Shown: in pieces, positions 6,358 through 6,583 of the stretch
Numbering within the stretch: position 1 is the stretch's first letter
Layout of the letters: every line of letters begins with the position of its first letter
Origin: Mariniphaga sp964540165
GTDB taxonomy: Bacteria; Bacteroidota; Bacteroidia; Bacteroidales; Prolixibacteraceae
Length of the DNA stretch: 6,583 bases
Reading direction: 5' to 3'
Assembly (NCBI GenBank): GCA_964540165.1
Contig: CAZILU010000162.1
Span: 1-6,583 of the forward strand
The notes under the pieces: model-generated
The model's input: the letters and a program-made list of their open reading frames with translations, nothing else
What the model was told of the DNA's origin: nothing
Database searches by the model: none
Program-made: the position numbers and the translations under genes

Positions 6358-6583
6358 TTAAAAACCGGGCCCCTGAATGATCTGCATTTGGGTTCCGATT
6401 CGAAAATTTTTTGAAATATGGTACTCCATAAAAAGGGTAGAACCCCGATAGTCAAACTGATTTAATTCACGGTTCGGAAGAGAGTTCTTCCACGGTGTAT
6501 TGGCGCCAAAACTATACCCACCGACAGAAAACCTGTTGTTAAAATTTATCGATGAACCGCTAAAGAGTGTTTCATTCCAAAAT
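6358..6583 (-). CDS. C-terminal end of a probable outer-membrane beta-barrel protein (5' end outside window)
   Basis: The last 74 residues of a minus-strand gene, open from the right edge to TAA at 6360-6358. The sequence alternates polar and hydrophobic/aromatic residues in short stretches split by turns: SINFNNRFSVGGYSFGAN, then STLFMEYHISKNFRIGTQMQ. It ends in Phe. This is the look of the final hairpins of a beta-barrel with a C-terminal aromatic, as recognised by the BAM machinery. I do not recognise the specific family; similar tails occur in uncharacterised Bacteroidota outer-membrane proteins. The gene ends 94 bases before the helicase start, and a terminator-like hairpin follows it, so it is probably a separate transcript. 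Reading frame is supported by the absence of stops and the strand-like pattern; the function is a guess from composition. Confidence 0.65.
   Translation of the reverse strand, partial: FWNETLFSGSSINFNNRFSVGGYSFGANTPWKNSLPNRELNQFDYRGSTLFMEYHISKNFRIGTQMQIIQGPGF

Noticed and set aside
1..6583. CRISPR arrays, insertion sequences, tRNA genes or a defence/toxin-antitoxin system
   Set aside because: No spaced direct repeats, transposase motifs, tRNA-like folds or toxin-antitoxin-type gene pairs were found; the helicase matches housekeeping AddA-type enzymes rather than a known defence locus.

Overview
The window looks like a draft or metagenomic scaffold piece from a member of the Bacteroidota, probably a Bacteroidales/Marinilabiliales-like or related marine lineage. 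The evidence is a DUF4293 membrane protein (a family I know only from this phylum), TAnnTTTG-type promoter boxes, no obvious Shine-Dalgarno motifs, a secreted lysyl-endopeptidase-type protease and an RecB/AddA-like helicase-nuclease of the usual Bacteroidota layout. The lineage below phylum level is inference. A run of exactly 100 N (2267-2366) marks a scaffold gap.

Layout. Positions 1-1175 (minus) hold the first 391 residues of a secreted trypsin-fold serine protease that runs off the left edge. It has a signal peptide, a propeptide of about 175 residues, and a catalytic domain with its triad visible. Positions 1176-1499 are a 324-base intergenic region with a candidate promoter for the protease and a start-less open frame. 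Positions 1500-1913 (plus) encode a 137-residue free-standing protein homologous to the editing domain of archaeal threonyl-tRNA synthetase. It meets the next gene tail to tail, with one base between the stop codons and a 14-base palindrome covering both.

From 6263 down to 1915 there is a minus-strand cluster of three genes: a 1087-residue UvrD/AddA-like helicase with a C-terminal PD-(D/E)XK nuclease, a 147-residue four-helix DUF4293 protein, and a sugar-phosphate nucleotidyltransferase interrupted by the N gap. Gaps of 35 and 5 bases suggest an operon, possibly with an extra promoter before DUF4293. At the right edge (6358-6583, minus) is the C-terminal end of a probable outer-membrane beta-barrel protein, followed by a weak terminator-like hairpin.

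The genes do not form one obvious pathway: secreted proteolysis, translation quality control, DNA end processing and sugar-nucleotide synthesis sit side by side as in ordinary chromosomal Bacteroidota DNA. I see no tRNA, rRNA, insertion sequence, CRISPR array or prophage gene. The most unusual item is the free-standing editing-domain protein, whose residues at two catalytic positions of the archaeal enzyme are changed. I do not see convincing evidence of a new multi-gene system.
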